NCBI RefSeq assembly: GCF_000215955.2 | Contig: NZ_AFNV02000015.1 | Location: 44,896-108,895 of the forward strand | DNA from: Salinisphaera shabanensis E1L3A | GTDB taxonomy: Bacteria > Pseudomonadota > Gammaproteobacteria > Nevskiales > Salinisphaeraceae | Direction of reading: 5' to 3' | DNA length: 64,000 nucleotides | Position numbers and translations under genes: made by a program | Notes under the pieces: model-generated | The model's database searches: none | Seen by the model: the letters and a program-made list of their open reading frames with translations, nothing else | What the model was told of the DNA's origin: nothing | Shown here: positions 1-9,551 of the stretch, piece by piece | Layout of the letters: each line of letters opens with the position of its first letter | Numbering within the stretch: position 1 is the stretch's first letter

Positions 1-379
1 CGCCGGTCAGCGTCTGCACGCCGAGCGCGTGCACGTACCCGCGGTGCTATGCGAACAGGTCGAGGCCGCCAAAACGCGTGGGTCGCGCGTGATCGCGGTC
101 GGCACCACCGTGGTGCGCAGCCTGGAAAGCGCGGCGCGTCAACCGGATACCAACGGCCGAATCGCACCCTTTGAAGGCGAAACCGCGCTGTTTCTCAAAC
201 CCGGCGACGATTTTCACGTGGTCGATGCGATGGTCACCAATTTTCACGAGCCGCAGTCGAGCCTGCTGATGCTCGTCAGCGCCTTTGCCGGGCGCGAGCA
301 CGTGTTTGCAGCCTATGAACACGCGAAACGCTCGGGCTATCGTTTTCTCAGCTACGGCGATGCGATGTTCATCGGCTAG
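1..379 (+). CDS. queA: QueA, tRNA ribosyltransferase-isomerase (C-terminal part)
   Basis: S-adenosylmethionine:tRNA ribosyltransferase-isomerase transfers the ribosyl moiety of SAM to 7-aminomethyl-7-deazaguanine in tRNA, making epoxyqueuosine in the queuosine pathway. Only the last ~125 residues are present: the reading frame is open from base 2 at the window edge, so the gene begins outside. The stretch [16 protein letters not shown], the later [18 protein letters not shown] and the terminal [14 protein letters not shown] are hallmarks of the QueA C-terminus. In many Gammaproteobacteria tgt follows, but here a convergent DUF1206 gene comes next. Identification is firm; the true start is not visible. 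Confidence 0.95.
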   Translation, partial: AGQRLHAERVHVPAVLCEQVEAAKTRGSRVIAVGTTVVRSLESAARQPDTNGRIAPFEGETALFLKPGDDFHVVDAMVTNFHEPQSSLLMLVSAFAGREHVFAAYEHAKRSGYRFLSYGDAMFIG

Positions 380-397
380 CGGCGAGCCCGAAAAACG

Positions 398-1192
398 CTA
401 AACCGCGCGCCCGAGGCCCACACGGCGTACCCAGGCCTCGATCAGGCTATAGGCGCCGAAGGCGAGTACGCCCAAGCCCAGCGCACCGAGCATCAACCGA
501 CCATAACTTTGGTCCTGAACCCAGAGCAGCACACCCTCGATACCCCGCGCTTCCGAGGCATCGAGGGTAAGCGCGGCGTTGATGACGAACGCGCCGATAC
601 CCACGAACAGCAGCCCACGCGCGATCAGCCCTACGCGACAGACGGGGTCAATCCAACGCATGGCGGCGGGCGGGGCATCGAACCATTGCCGGAAACCCGC
701 GGTCCAGCCCTTGTGGATATGGGCCATGCCGGCGCCGGCCACGATCACGCCGCCCAGCACCACCAGCGCCGGGCCGAACGGCCAATCCAGCGTGCGCGAC
801 ACCGCACTCTGTACCGGTTTGCTGGAGCTATCGCTCAAACGCATGGCGATCTCGACGCAGCCGAACGCCAGCGAGGCATGCATGATTGCGCTGACCAACA
901 GGCCGATGCGCACGGCCAGTCCGCCCGGCTTCCAGCCGTGCCCATCCACGTCCAGCGACGTTTGCACCAGACGCCAGACGCTGTAGGCCGCCAGGCCCAC
1001 CGCCAGACCGATCAGCGCGATCTGCCCCCCCGAATGGGTACTGATTTCCTGCATCGCGCCGCGCACATCGCGTGCCTGTTCGAACTCGAGCGCAGCGTTG
1101 ATAGCCAGCATGCCAACGGTCACATAGACCAGGCCGCGGGCGGCATAGCCGATACGTGCGGTCCAGCGCACGCCGGCACGAGTATAAGTCAT
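398..1192 (-). CDS. DUF1206 domain-containing membrane protein
   Basis: A 264-residue integral membrane protein of the DUF1206 family, whose function is unknown. The family fold is built from repeated two-helix units. They show here as recurring segments, such as RIGYAARGLVYVTVGMLAINAA near the N-terminus and RVGLIARGLLFVGIGAFVINAA near residue 190, so the protein looks internally duplicated. About six hydrophobic stretches are visible. It is convergent with queA and divergent from the PAP2 gene. The ATG start at 1192 lies close to the N-terminal repeat, as expected. Confidence 0.85.
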   Translation of the reverse strand: MTYTRAGVRWTARIGYAARGLVYVTVGMLAINAALEFEQARDVRGAMQEISTHSGGQIALIGLAVGLAAYSVWRLVQTSLDVDGHGWKPGGLAVRIGLLVSAIMHASLAFGCVEIAMRLSDSSSKPVQSAVSRTLDWPFGPALVVLGGVIVAGAGMAHIHKGWTAGFRQWFDAPPAAMRWIDPVCRVGLIARGLLFVGIGAFVINAALTLDASEARGIEGVLLWVQDQSYGRLMLGALGLGVLAFGAYSLIEAWVRRVGLGRAV

Positions 1193-1290
1193 TAATTCGC
1201 CCTTTCGAGCCCGCTGGGCTCATGGATTCGCGTCACATGCCTGTAACACCGTCGGTATACTCGCCCCACGCTTAAACTCCCGGTATTCCC

Positions 1291-2157
1291 ATGACGCCAC
1301 TGCCATTCTGGCAACTGTTGCTTGGCTTTGTCTGTCTGCTGGTCGTCGGCCATATCGTGGCTTGGTGGCTCTGGCGTGCGCTCGCATTTTCCGGGCCACG
1401 CCTGGGCCGGGGCATCACCGGGCTGGCTTATCGGCGCCAATTCCTGGCCAGCCTGCAACGCCGTGCGCCCAGAACGACGCGTGTTATCGGCGCGCGCCTG
1501 AGCGTCGATCGTTTCTCCGGATTGCCGTTGACCCTGTTCGTCGCCCTCGCACTGTATCTGATTGTGCTGGCTGCGGGCCTGCTCGAAGATCTGTTCGAAG
1601 GCGAAGAGCTGGTCCAGTTCGACCAGCACGTCAACCAAGCACTGGCCGTGCTGCGCGATCCGGCCTTTCTCAAGCTCGTGAACGGCATCACATCGCTGGC
1701 GAATCTGGAAACGCTGGTCGCGATTACGATCGTATCGATCGGATTTCTCTGGGCCCACCGGCGTTTCAGCTACATCCCCGGACTGCTGCTCACGGTGATC
1801 GGCTCGCAATCGATCGCCTATATCGGCAAGTACGCCATCGACCGCGACCGGCCGGATTTTCTTACCTTCGCCAGTGCCAGCACGCCGTCGTTCCCCAGCG
1901 GCCATGCCACCGGTGCCATCGCGGTGTACGGCTTCATCATCTATGCCATCGCCCGCGATATGCCCGGCGTGCGCCGGCGTTTCGAGCTGGGCTACTGGGG
2001 CTGTGCGCTGATTGCCTCGATCGCAGCCAGCCGCGCCATCCTGTCGGTGCATTTCGCCAGCGATATCGCCGCCGGCCTGCTGGTCGGCGGCTTCTGGCTG
2101 CTGTCCGGCTTCGCGCTGACCGAATTCCTGCGTCAGCGCAGCGACTTGTCCCGTTGA
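1291..2157 (+). CDS. PAP2-family membrane phosphatase
   Basis: A 288-residue membrane phosphatase of the PAP2 (phosphatidic acid phosphatase type 2) superfamily. The three catalytic blocks are visible: KYAIDRDRP (KX6RP) near residue 185, PSGHATG near 206 and SRAILSVHFASD (SRX5HX3D) near 250. Hydrophobic segments lie at the N-terminus, around residues 80-100, and between and after the motifs. Such enzymes dephosphorylate lipid phosphates or undecaprenyl pyrophosphate at the periplasmic face; the substrate cannot be told here. The stop lies 11 bp before the stop of the convergent antiporter gene. The ATG at 1291 is well placed in the divergent region shared with the DUF1206 gene. Confidence 0.9.
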   Translation: MTPLPFWQLLLGFVCLLVVGHIVAWWLWRALAFSGPRLGRGITGLAYRRQFLASLQRRAPRTTRVIGARLSVDRFSGLPLTLFVALALYLIVLAAGLLEDLFEGEELVQFDQHVNQALAVLRDPAFLKLVNGITSLANLETLVAITIVSIGFLWAHRRFSYIPGLLLTVIGSQSIAYIGKYAIDRDRPDFLTFASASTPSFPSGHATGAIAVYGFIIYAIARDMPGVRRRFELGYWGCALIASIAASRAILSVHFASDIAAGLLVGGFWLLSGFALTEFLRQRSDLSR

Positions 2158-2167
2158 CGGTACCGGC

Positions 2168-3952
2168 CTAGTCGCCCGCGTGATCGGCGGCGTCGCGCTC
2201 GAACTGTTCTTCGAGCTCCTGCGCGGCTTCCATCACCAGCTTGGCATAGCGGGTATCGTCGTCCGCCGCTTCATAGTGCTCGAACAGACGCTTTTCGTCG
2301 TGGCTACGGAACATGCGCTTGGCCCGATCGACCTCGTCGGACTTGAAACCGAGCATCCGCAGCGCGTCGCCGGCCAGTTCGAGACTGGATAGAAAGGTTT
2401 CGCGCTGGAGTACGGTGATCCCCAGATCCATGAGTTCGTAGGCATGCCGGCGATTGCGCGCCCGCGCAATGATCTTAAGATGCGGGAAGTGCTCGCGTAC
2501 GGTGCGCGCGGTGGCCAGCGACGCCTCGCGGTTACCGATGGCCAGTACGAACACCTTGGCCTCCTCGGCCTTGGCCGCGCGCAACAGTTCCAGCCGCGAG
2601 GCATCGCCGTAATAGACCTTGTTGCCGTACTTGCGCACGAAATCGACCTGATGGACGTTGATCTCGAGCGCGGTGAACCCGACATGCTTGGCCCGCAGCA
2701 GACGCGCCACGATCTGGCCGATACGCCCGAAGCCGGCGATCAGCACGGGATGCTCGGAGCCGTCCGGCGTATCGAAGGTCGGCTCACTCTTGGGCGTACG
2801 CCAGTCGTTGTAATAAGCCACCAGCTTGACGAACAGCGGCGTGAGCACCATCGACAGCGTCACCGTGGCCACCAGCAGATCGGCCTCGGCCTGCACGAAC
2901 AGACCCCCGGCCACGGCGGTCGACAAGATCACGAACGCGAATTCACCGCCTTGCGGCAAGAACGCTGCCAGCCCGCGCGACGCGCTCCAGCTCAGTCGGT
3001 GCCGCCGACCGAGAATGAACAAAATTGACGCCTTGACGCCGATCAGGCCCAGGGTGAGCGCAAGCAGGAACAACGGTTGGGCCGCGATCAGGCCCAGATT
3101 GATCGACATGCCTACGGCGATGAAGAACAGCCCCAGCAGCAGATCCTTGAACGGGTCGACGTTGGCTTCGAGTTCGTGACGATATTCCGAATCGGCCAGC
3201 AGCACACCGGCCACGAACGCGCCGAGTGCCACGGAAATACCGGTCGCGTTCATGACGACAGCCGTGCCCACCACGATCAGCAACGTCATCGCCGTGAATA
3301 TCTCCGGCATGCGCGTGGCCGCGACCAGACGGAATATCGGCCGTAACAGGTAGTGACCACCGATTACCATCGCCGCCATCACCAACGCGATCTTGCTCGT
3401 CTCCCATAGCGCGCCGAGAAAGCTCACCGATTCGCTACCCGAAGACAGCAACGGCAACAGCGCCAGAATCGGAATCACGGCCAGATCCTGAAACAGCAAG
3501 ATCGCGAATGCCGCGCGCCCGTGCTTGGCCGTCAGTTCACCGCGCTCGGCAAGCAGCTGCAGAGCAAAGGCTGTGGACGACAACGCCAGCGCCAGGCCGG
3601 CCACAATGGCAGGGGCCAGTGGCAGTTCCAGCAGCAGCGATGCCGCAAGCGCCAGCGCGGCCGCGCTCAGGCCCACCTGCATGCCGCCCAGCCCGATAAT
3701 TGTCTTGCGCAGCGCCCATAGGCGCTTGGGCTGCATTTCCAGACCGATGATGAACAACAGCAACACTACGCCGAATTCGGCGATATGCAGCACTTCCTCG
3801 ACTTCGCTGATCAGCCCCAGACACCACGGGCCAATGACAACCCCCGCGCCCAGGTAGCCCAGTACCGACCCCAGCCCCAGGCGCTGGGCGATAGGCACGG
3901 CCACGACGGCCGCCGCCAGAAAGATCGCGATTTCCTCGAGTAACGGCTCCAC
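2168..3952 (-). CDS. CPA2-family cation/proton antiporter with TrkA-N domain (KefB/C-like)
   Basis: A 594-residue monovalent cation:proton antiporter-2 protein. About twelve hydrophobic helices occupy roughly residues 5-380 (for example the GLGSVLGYLGAGVVIGPW segment near the N-terminus). A cytosolic TrkA-N Rossmann domain follows, with GFGRIGQIVARLL as its nucleotide-binding loop. The architecture is that of KefB/KefC-type potassium efflux systems, but ion specificity cannot be read from sequence. I place the start at the GTG at 3952: AGGGAG lies just upstream, and the frame extended to an ATG at 4042 would overlap the divergent MBL gene and add non-hydrophobic sequence. No separate KefF/KefG ancillary gene is adjacent. 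Confidence 0.88.
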   Translation of the reverse strand: MEPLLEEIAIFLAAAVVAVPIAQRLGLGSVLGYLGAGVVIGPWCLGLISEVEEVLHIAEFGVVLLLFIIGLEMQPKRLWALRKTIIGLGGMQVGLSAAALALAASLLLELPLAPAIVAGLALALSSTAFALQLLAERGELTAKHGRAAFAILLFQDLAVIPILALLPLLSSGSESVSFLGALWETSKIALVMAAMVIGGHYLLRPIFRLVAATRMPEIFTAMTLLIVVGTAVVMNATGISVALGAFVAGVLLADSEYRHELEANVDPFKDLLLGLFFIAVGMSINLGLIAAQPLFLLALTLGLIGVKASILFILGRRHRLSWSASRGLAAFLPQGGEFAFVILSTAVAGGLFVQAEADLLVATVTLSMVLTPLFVKLVAYYNDWRTPKSEPTFDTPDGSEHPVLIAGFGRIGQIVARLLRAKHVGFTALEINVHQVDFVRKYGNKVYYGDASRLELLRAAKAEEAKVFVLAIGNREASLATARTVREHFPHLKIIARARNRRHAYELMDLGITVLQRETFLSSLELAGDALRMLGFKSDEVDRAKRMFRSHDEKRLFEHYEAADDDTRYAKLVMEAAQELEEQFERDAADHAGD

Positions 3953-4029
3953 CCTGACTCCCTGTCGATCGCCGACGCGGCGACACTTCAGGCATGATTC
4001 TAGCCGAAGCCCGGCCATCCCGATATGAC

Positions 4030-4869
4030 ATGCCTGCACCAAAAATTCATCATCTCAACTGCGCCAGCATGCATCCAATCGCCGGGCCCTTGCTGGAGCA
4101 TCGAAGCCAGTTGGCAGACTACCGTGGGCTGGTCTGCCACTGCTTGCTCATTGAAAGCGAGGCGGGACTGATTCTGGTCGATACCGGGCTCGGGCTTGCC
4201 GATGTGACCGAGGGCCGTAGCCGACTAGGGGCGATGTTTTCGCACGTCGTGCGCCCGGCTATGCGCCGCGAAGAGACCGCCCGGCACCAGATCGAGGCGC
4301 TGGGTTTTTCAGCGAACGATGTTCGCCATATCGTGCTCACCCACCTGGATGTCGACCATGCAGGCGGCATCGGGGACTTTCCGCAGGCACACGTCCACGT
4401 ACTGGCCAGTGAATACGCGGCTGCACGGGCACGCCGCCATATCAAGGAACGCGATCGCTACCGCCCGGCACAATGGGCCCACAGCGACGACTGGACACGC
4501 TACGAAGCGACCGGCGAGCGCTGGCATGGCTTCGACGCGGTACGAGCAGTCGTCGATAGTGACTCCGATATCCTGCTTGTGCCCATTACGGGTCATACGC
4601 GTGGCCATGCCGCGATCGCCGTACGCGCCCCGGCAGGCTGGCTGTTGCATGCCGGCGATGCGTACTTCCACCGCGACGAGATGGCCGACCGCCCGTGCTG
4701 CCCGCTGGGCTTGAAAGTGTTCGAAAACCTGATGGCCGTCGACAACCGCGATCGGCGCCGCAATCAGGCACGACTGCGCGAGCTCGCGCTCGGGGCATCG
4801 GACGTTAGCGTGTTCTGCAGTCACGACCCGGTCGAGTTCGCGCATGCGCGCGGACGAACCCTTGGTTGA
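4030..4869 (+). CDS. MBL-fold metallo-hydrolase (AHL-lactonase-like)
   Basis: A metallo-beta-lactamase-fold hydrolase of about 279 residues. Metal-binding elements are visible: THLDVDHAGG near residue 108 (an HxDxDH form of the usual HxHxDH), GHTRGHAAIA, the HAGDAYF aspartate and a C-terminal CSHDP histidine. The early VDTGLG segment is typical of the fold. The layout resembles quorum-quenching lactonases and related COG0491 members, but no particular substrate can be claimed. I chose the ATG at 4030 over one at 3994 because the longer version overlaps the promoter area of the divergent antiporter and adds unrelated residues. Confidence 0.85.
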   Translation: MPAPKIHHLNCASMHPIAGPLLEHRSQLADYRGLVCHCLLIESEAGLILVDTGLGLADVTEGRSRLGAMFSHVVRPAMRREETARHQIEALGFSANDVRHIVLTHLDVDHAGGIGDFPQAHVHVLASEYAAARARRHIKERDRYRPAQWAHSDDWTRYEATGERWHGFDAVRAVVDSDSDILLVPITGHTRGHAAIAVRAPAGWLLHAGDAYFHRDEMADRPCCPLGLKVFENLMAVDNRDRRRNQARLRELALGASDVSVFCSHDPVEFAHARGRTLG

Positions 4870-4920
4870 TCTGTAATTGCTAAGCTCGTTGCGACGGCAC
4901 ACTCAAAACGATAACAAGCC

Positions 4921-6225
4921 ATGACGACGCCCAAGACGCAAACCGGCGCACTTGCCCGCCAGCAGGCGATCTACAGCGCCGGCATGTCCGGCAGTCGGCC
5001 GACTGTACCGACCGACTACGCCGCCCTCGAGGCCGCCGCCGAAAAAGCCATGTCGGAAGAGGCCTATGCCTACATTGCGGGCGGCGCCGGACGTGAATCC
5101 ACGATGAGTGCCAACCGGCGTGCCTTCGAGCGCTGGCGCATCGTGCCGCGCATGCTGCGCAATGTGGAAGAACGCGATACGTCGATCGAGCTGTTCGGCC
5201 GGCGCCTGGATACACCCTTCGTGCTGTGTCCGATCGGCGTGCTCGAAATGGCGCATGACGAGGCCGATATCGCGGTCGCGCGTGCGGCCGCCGCCCGCGG
5301 CACGCCCATGCTGTTCTCGAACCAGGCCAGCCGTTCGATGGAAGAGTGCGCAGCCGCCATGCAGCGCGTGCGCAACGATGCGCCGCGCTGGTTTCAGCTG
5401 TACTGGTCGAAATCCGATGCGTTGGTGGAATCGCTGGTGTCGCGCGCCGAAGCCTGTGGCTGCGAGGCGATCGTCGTAACGCTGGACACCACGCTACTGG
5501 GCTGGCGCTCGCGCGATCTGGATCTGGCGCATCTGCCATTTCTGCTTGGCCAGGGCATTGCGCAGTACACCTCGGACCCGGTCTTCAGGGCCAGTCTGTC
5601 CGAGGTGCCGGACGACGGTCCACGCCCAAAAATAAACACGCGCACACTGCGAAACGTCATAGCGGCCGCGCGTCACTATCCCGGATCGAGTCTGCGTGCA
5701 CTGACCAGCGGCCAGGCGCTGGCGGCTGTACGCCAGTTCATTGCCACCTATTCACGCCCGAACATCACCTGGGCCGATCTGGCCTGGCTGCGCGAGCGCA
5801 CGACACGACCGATCGTGCTTAAGGGTATTCTCGATGGCGACGATGCCAGGCTGGCGGTCGAACACGGCGTCGATGGATTGATTGTGTCCAACCACGGTGG
5901 CCGGCAGGTCGACGGCGCACGCGCCAGTCTGGACGCGCTGCCCGAGATCGTGGCGGCCGCGCCCGATCTGCCGGTGATTCTGGATTCGGGTATTCGTGGC
6001 GGCGCCGATGTGTTCAAGGCGCTGGCGCTGGGCGCAAGCGCGGTCGGCATCGGCCGGCCCTATGCCTATGGACTGGCGCTGGACGGCGAGGCCGGCGTGG
6101 GCGAAGTGCTCGACAATCTGGCCGCCGATTTCGAACTGACCATGGCGCTGGCTGGCTGCAGCGATATCGCCACGATTCGTGCCGGCGCGACCCGGCTCGT
6201 GCGCGACGAACACGCCGGCGGCTGA
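4921..6225 (+). CDS. FMN-dependent alpha-hydroxy-acid oxidase (lactate 2-monooxygenase-like)
   Basis: A 434-residue FMN-dependent alpha-hydroxy-acid oxidizing enzyme. Family hallmarks include YIAGGAG near residue 50, the catalytic-histidine block [11 protein letters not shown] near 320, and the C-terminal FMN phosphate-binding segments [18 protein letters not shown] and GIGRPYAYG. The segment [20 protein letters not shown] and the following SDPVF resemble lactate 2-monooxygenase more than LldD. It probably oxidizes L-lactate or a similar 2-hydroxy acid in the cytosol; oxygenase versus oxidase chemistry cannot be decided. A small DUF3301 gene follows after 11 bp and may be cotranscribed. Confidence 0.87.
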   Translation: MTTPKTQTGALARQQAIYSAGMSGSRPTVPTDYAALEAAAEKAMSEEAYAYIAGGAGRESTMSANRRAFERWRIVPRMLRNVEERDTSIELFGRRLDTPFVLCPIGVLEMAHDEADIAVARAAAARGTPMLFSNQASRSMEECAAAMQRVRNDAPRWFQLYWSKSDALVESLVSRAEACGCEAIVVTLDTTLLGWRSRDLDLAHLPFLLGQGIAQYTSDPVFRASLSEVPDDGPRPKINTRTLRNVIAAARHYPGSSLRALTSGQALAAVRQFIATYSRPNITWADLAWLRERTTRPIVLKGILDGDDARLAVEHGVDGLIVSNHGGRQVDGARASLDALPEIVAAAPDLPVILDSGIRGGADVFKALALGASAVGIGRPYAYGLALDGEAGVGEVLDNLAADFELTMALAGCSDIATIRAGATRLVRDEHAGG

Positions 6226-6236
6226 ATCGACCCTCG

Positions 6237-6527
6237 ATGTTCGAGTTCTTTCCCTGGCTGATTGCGCTGGCCGTCATGGCTTTGTTCTGGTGGCAATCGC
6301 TGGGCGCACGCTGGGCCGCCCGGCGCGCAGCGCTTGCCGCCTGCGAAAACGCCGAAGTCACGTTCATCGACGAACTGGCCTTTCAGCGTATCTGGCTCGG
6401 TCGCGGCACACTCAAACGCCGCTACCGCTTCGAGTTCTATCGGCGCGGCGACCGTCGCTATAGCGGCTATGTGGATATGCATGGCCAGCGCGTGGCCCAT
6501 ATCGAGATGGAGCCGTACCCGGTCTGA
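6237..6527 (+). CDS. DUF3301 domain-containing protein
   Basis: A 96-residue protein of the DUF3301 family, found mainly in Gammaproteobacteria and of unknown function. One N-terminal membrane helix (about residues 4-22) is followed by a basic, Tyr/Arg-rich domain containing RRYRFEFYRRGDRRYSGYV, typical of the family. It starts 11 bp after the FMN oxidase gene on the same strand and ends 9 bp before the stop of the convergent GST gene. Full length for the family. Confidence 0.85.
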   Translation: MFEFFPWLIALAVMALFWWQSLGARWAARRAALAACENAEVTFIDELAFQRIWLGRGTLKRRYRFEFYRRGDRRYSGYVDMHGQRVAHIEMEPYPV

Positions 6528-6536
6528 TGCCTGCGC

Positions 6537-7112
6537 TTAGAGCGCCTGGCGCGGATCGGTCTCGCCCACCATTGGCTTGTCCTTGAACCGATCCTTGAGT
6601 TCCAGCAGCGGCGCATGGTCGGAAAAGTCGAACAGTTCGCGCATTTCGGCCCAGTCGATCAGGCAATACAGACAGATGCTTGGATAATGCCAGTCGTCGA
6701 AGGCGCCGGCGGCGGCCATGTCGGACAGCGCATCGATCGAGCGCTCGATGCGTTCGTGCTGCAAACCATAGAACATGATGTCGCTGTCGGTCGCGAGGCC
6801 GGATTTCTTCGATAGCGCGATAGTCACCATGGAATCGTTGACCGCATCGATGAGGGTGAGCTGGTTTTCCTGTTCCCAGGACAACGCGGCAAAGCCCATC
6901 TTCTGCGACAGATAGCGTGCGATAACGCGCGAGTCGTAGATCGAATGCGCGTCATCGATGAGCATCGGCACCTTGAGCGCGGGATTATTGCGACGCAGCT
7001 CGTCGCGGTCAGCGCCGTAGATATCCAGACTGGCGAACTCGTAGTCGCTGCCGCCAAGCAACAACCGAATACGGCGAACAAAGGGCGAAGTGGACGAACC
7101 GATGAGTTTCAT
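6537..7112 (-). CDS. Glutathione S-transferase family protein
   Basis: A 191-residue GST-family protein. The N-terminal thioredoxin-like domain starts MKLIGSSTSPFVRRIRLLL and contains KVPMLIDD (the cis-Pro glutathione-site loop) followed by IYDSRVIARYL. The rest is the all-helical C-terminal domain. The ATG at 7112 puts the beta-strand at the very N-terminus as in homologues, so a longer in-frame start at 7172 is not favoured. The substrate is unknown. It is divergent from the thioesterase gene and convergent with DUF3301. Confidence 0.88.
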   Translation of the reverse strand: MKLIGSSTSPFVRRIRLLLGGSDYEFASLDIYGADRDELRRNNPALKVPMLIDDAHSIYDSRVIARYLSQKMGFAALSWEQENQLTLIDAVNDSMVTIALSKKSGLATDSDIMFYGLQHERIERSIDALSDMAAAGAFDDWHYPSICLYCLIDWAEMRELFDFSDHAPLLELKDRFKDKPMVGETDPRQAL

Positions 7113-7219
7113 GAGCGAAACCTCTTTTTCAGCCAGCGAATGTCGAGGCCCGAGTCTACAGCTTCGCCTCAAGCACGGGTGCCGCTAGACTAAGCGCTAC
7201 GCTTTCAGCCGCCGCGCCC

Positions 7220-7711
7220 ATGAATCAGAATGCCGATGCCGATATTACGCTGCGTTTTCTCGCCGAACCCTCCGATGTAAATTTCGGCGGAAACGTGCAC
7301 GGCGGCAACGTCATGAAATGGATCGACCATGCCGGTTACACCTGTGCGGCGAACTGGAGCTCGGCCTATTGTGTGACCGCCTATGTCGGTGGCATCCGTT
7401 TTCTCAAGCCGATCAGCGTGGGCGACCTGGTCGAGCTCAAGGCCGAACTCATGCATACCGGGCGTACCAGCATGCATATCTCGGTCAGCGTGCATGCCCG
7501 CAACCCGCGCGATCGCGAACGGCGCTTCACCACACACTGCATCCTGGTGTTCGTGGCACTCGACGACAGCGGAAAGCCGCTGCGGATACGCGATTTCGAA
7601 CCGGTCACCGAACATAGCAAGCGCTTGAATGCCTACGCCAAGCGCATGATCGAACTGCGCGAGCAACTACAGACCGAATCCCAGTCCTTTCTCAGCACCA
7701 TGGAAGCCTGA
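7220..7711 (+). CDS. Acyl-CoA thioesterase (hotdog fold)
   Basis: A 163-residue hotdog-fold acyl-CoA thioesterase of the YciA/BFIT-like group. The block VNFGGNVHGGNVMKWIDHAG near residue 20 is the classic active-site helix region, and VGGIRFLKPISVGDLVEL is the typical central strand pair. It hydrolyses acyl-CoA to free acid and CoA in the cytosol; chain-length preference is not predictable. The length fits a single-domain homo-oligomer. It stands alone, divergent from the GST gene and 129 bp upstream of opgD. Confidence 0.9.
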   Translation: MNQNADADITLRFLAEPSDVNFGGNVHGGNVMKWIDHAGYTCAANWSSAYCVTAYVGGIRFLKPISVGDLVELKAELMHTGRTSMHISVSVHARNPRDRERRFTTHCILVFVALDDSGKPLRIRDFEPVTEHSKRLNAYAKRMIELREQLQTESQSFLSTMEA

Positions 7712-7840
7712 GTATCTCGGCCCGCTGGCGCCCCATCCCATTCCGGTTCGGGACGTGCCGCTTAACTGCAGGCACCCCAACCAAGTGGAACCCTTGGCGC
7801 GGCTGCCTGTCTTGTCTTTCGAATTCACGAAGAGCGACCC

Positions 7841-9451
7841 ATGAACCGACGTAATCTGTTGAAGGCATCGCTGGCATTGACCACCCTCGGGCTGCCCGCG
7901 TTCCCCGTGTTTGCACAAAACACCAAGACCGATCCGCGCGGCGAGCCGTTCGATTTCGATCGCCTGAAACAGCGCGCCAAGGAACTCGCCGGCCGGCCCT
8001 ATCACGACAACGCCGAGCCGCTGCCGCCGACGTTGGCCAATCTCGAACCGCTGAAATACCAGAAAATTCAGTACGATCCGAAATACGCGATCTGGCGGGA
8101 TGCGCCCGATACCAACATGAGCCTGCGCTTTTTCCATGTCGGCATGCAGTTCAATCTGCCCGTGCGCATGCATGTGATCGATCCGGATACGCAGCAGGCC
8201 CACGAGATTCATTTCGACCCGAAACGCTTCGACTACGACGATTCGGGCGTCGATAAGGCCCAGCTCAAAGGCCACGACTTCGGCTATGCCGGTTTCAAGC
8301 TCATGCGTGATCACGACGCCAACGCGTCCCACGAGGCCGGCGCATTTCTGGGCGCGAGCTATTTCCGCTTTCTCGACAAAAACAATCAGTACGGGATTTC
8401 CGCGCGCGGCCTGGCGATCGATACTGCCACCGAGCAAACCGAGGAATTCCCCGATTTCGTCGCTTTCTGGTTCGAGCAGCCGCACGACGACCAACAGGCT
8501 CTTGTCTATGCGCTGCTCGATTCCCCGGCGGTCACCGGCGCCTATCGCTTCAAGATCGACCTGGTCGAAGACGGCACGGTCATGGACGTGGATATGGAGT
8601 TGCACACCCGCCACCAGATCGGGCGGCTGGGCATCGCGCCCATGACGAGCATGTTCCTCAAGGGCACCAGTCAGGCCCAGGCCCGCGATACGATCCACCC
8701 GCAGGTGCACGATTCCGACCGGCTGGAGATTTGGCGCGGCAACGGCGAATGGGTCTGCCGGCCGCTTTTCAACCCCAAGACGCTGCAATACAACGCCTTT
8801 CCCGACGAGAATCCGCGCGGCTTCGGGCTTGTGCAGCATGACCACGATTTCGATAACTATCGCGACGACGTGGCCTGGTACAACCGCCGCCCCAGTCTGT
8901 GGGTCGAGCCAACAAGCGATTGGGGCAAAGGCCAGATCGCGCTTTTCGAACTGCCCACCGTCGGTGAAACGGTCGACAACATCGGTGCGTTCTGGATTCC
9001 GGAAGAGCCGGTCCAAGGCGATCAGCAGCTCAATTTCAGTTACAAGCTGCACTGGCTGCCGCTACCGCCGGTCCAGCCGACGCTGGCCCAGGTCGAAAAG
9101 ACCTGGTCGGGCATGGGCAACGTGCCGGAAGGCTGGATTCCGGGCGACCGGTCGCCGTCGGAGTACGCACGCCGTTTCGCGGTCGACTTCGTCGGCGATC
9201 CGCTCGACGATCTGCCCGAAGGCACGCAGGTTGAAGTCCAGGTCGAAGTATCGCGTGGCAAACTCGGCATGGTGCAGGCACGCCGCTTCGAGCCGATCAA
9301 GGGCTATCGTGCGATCTTCGATTGGGTGCCGGAAACCCATTCCGACGAAGCCGTTTCGATTCGGCTGTATTTGCGCGCAGGCGACCGCCCGCTGACCGAA
9401 ACTTGGCTTTATCAATGGGTGCCGCCTAAATCCGACGAACGTTACTACTAA
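7841..9451 (+). CDS. opgD: Glucan biosynthesis protein OpgD/MdoG family, Tat-exported
   Basis: A 536-residue periplasmic protein of the MdoG/OpgG-OpgD family, involved in building osmoregulated periplasmic glucans. The N-terminus carries a twin-arginine signal (MNRRNLLKAS, then a hydrophobic run ending PVFAQ), which is characteristic of OpgD rather than Sec-exported OpgG. The mature domain begins with FDFDRLKQRAKELAGRPY, typical of the family. The sequence is full length. No opgH glucosyltransferase gene is adjacent, so the partner must lie elsewhere. A DUF4105 membrane protein gene follows on the same strand after 100 bp. Confidence 0.93.
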   Translation: MNRRNLLKASLALTTLGLPAFPVFAQNTKTDPRGEPFDFDRLKQRAKELAGRPYHDNAEPLPPTLANLEPLKYQKIQYDPKYAIWRDAPDTNMSLRFFHVGMQFNLPVRMHVIDPDTQQAHEIHFDPKRFDYDDSGVDKAQLKGHDFGYAGFKLMRDHDANASHEAGAFLGASYFRFLDKNNQYGISARGLAIDTATEQTEEFPDFVAFWFEQPHDDQQALVYALLDSPAVTGAYRFKIDLVEDGTVMDVDMELHTRHQIGRLGIAPMTSMFLKGTSQAQARDTIHPQVHDSDRLEIWRGNGEWVCRPLFNPKTLQYNAFPDENPRGFGLVQHDHDFDNYRDDVAWYNRRPSLWVEPTSDWGKGQIALFELPTVGETVDNIGAFWIPEEPVQGDQQLNFSYKLHWLPLPPVQPTLAQVEKTWSGMGNVPEGWIPGDRSPSEYARRFAVDFVGDPLDDLPEGTQVEVQVEVSRGKLGMVQARRFEPIKGYRAIFDWVPETHSDEAVSIRLYLRAGDRPLTETWLYQWVPPKSDERYY

Positions 9452-9517
9452 CAAGTGCTCGTGCCAGCGGATCGGGATGGCCTGACAAACGCTCGTTGCC
9501 TGGCGTCATGCTGAAAG

Positions 9518-9541
9518 CGCGTTCCAGGACGCGTTCCAGGG
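9518..9541. repeat. Two-copy 12-bp tandem repeat
   Basis: Two near-identical 12-mers, CGCGTTCCAGGA and CGCGTTCCAGGG, stand head to tail just upstream of the DUF4105 start. They may simply be a small local duplication; no function is implied. Confidence 0.6.
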
Positions 9542-9551
9542 CGCGTCTGCC

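Noticed and set aside
7667..9052. A long open frame on the minus strand across opgD
   Set aside because: It is the antisense shadow of a confident MdoG-family gene in high-GC sequence; the protein has no recognisable domain.
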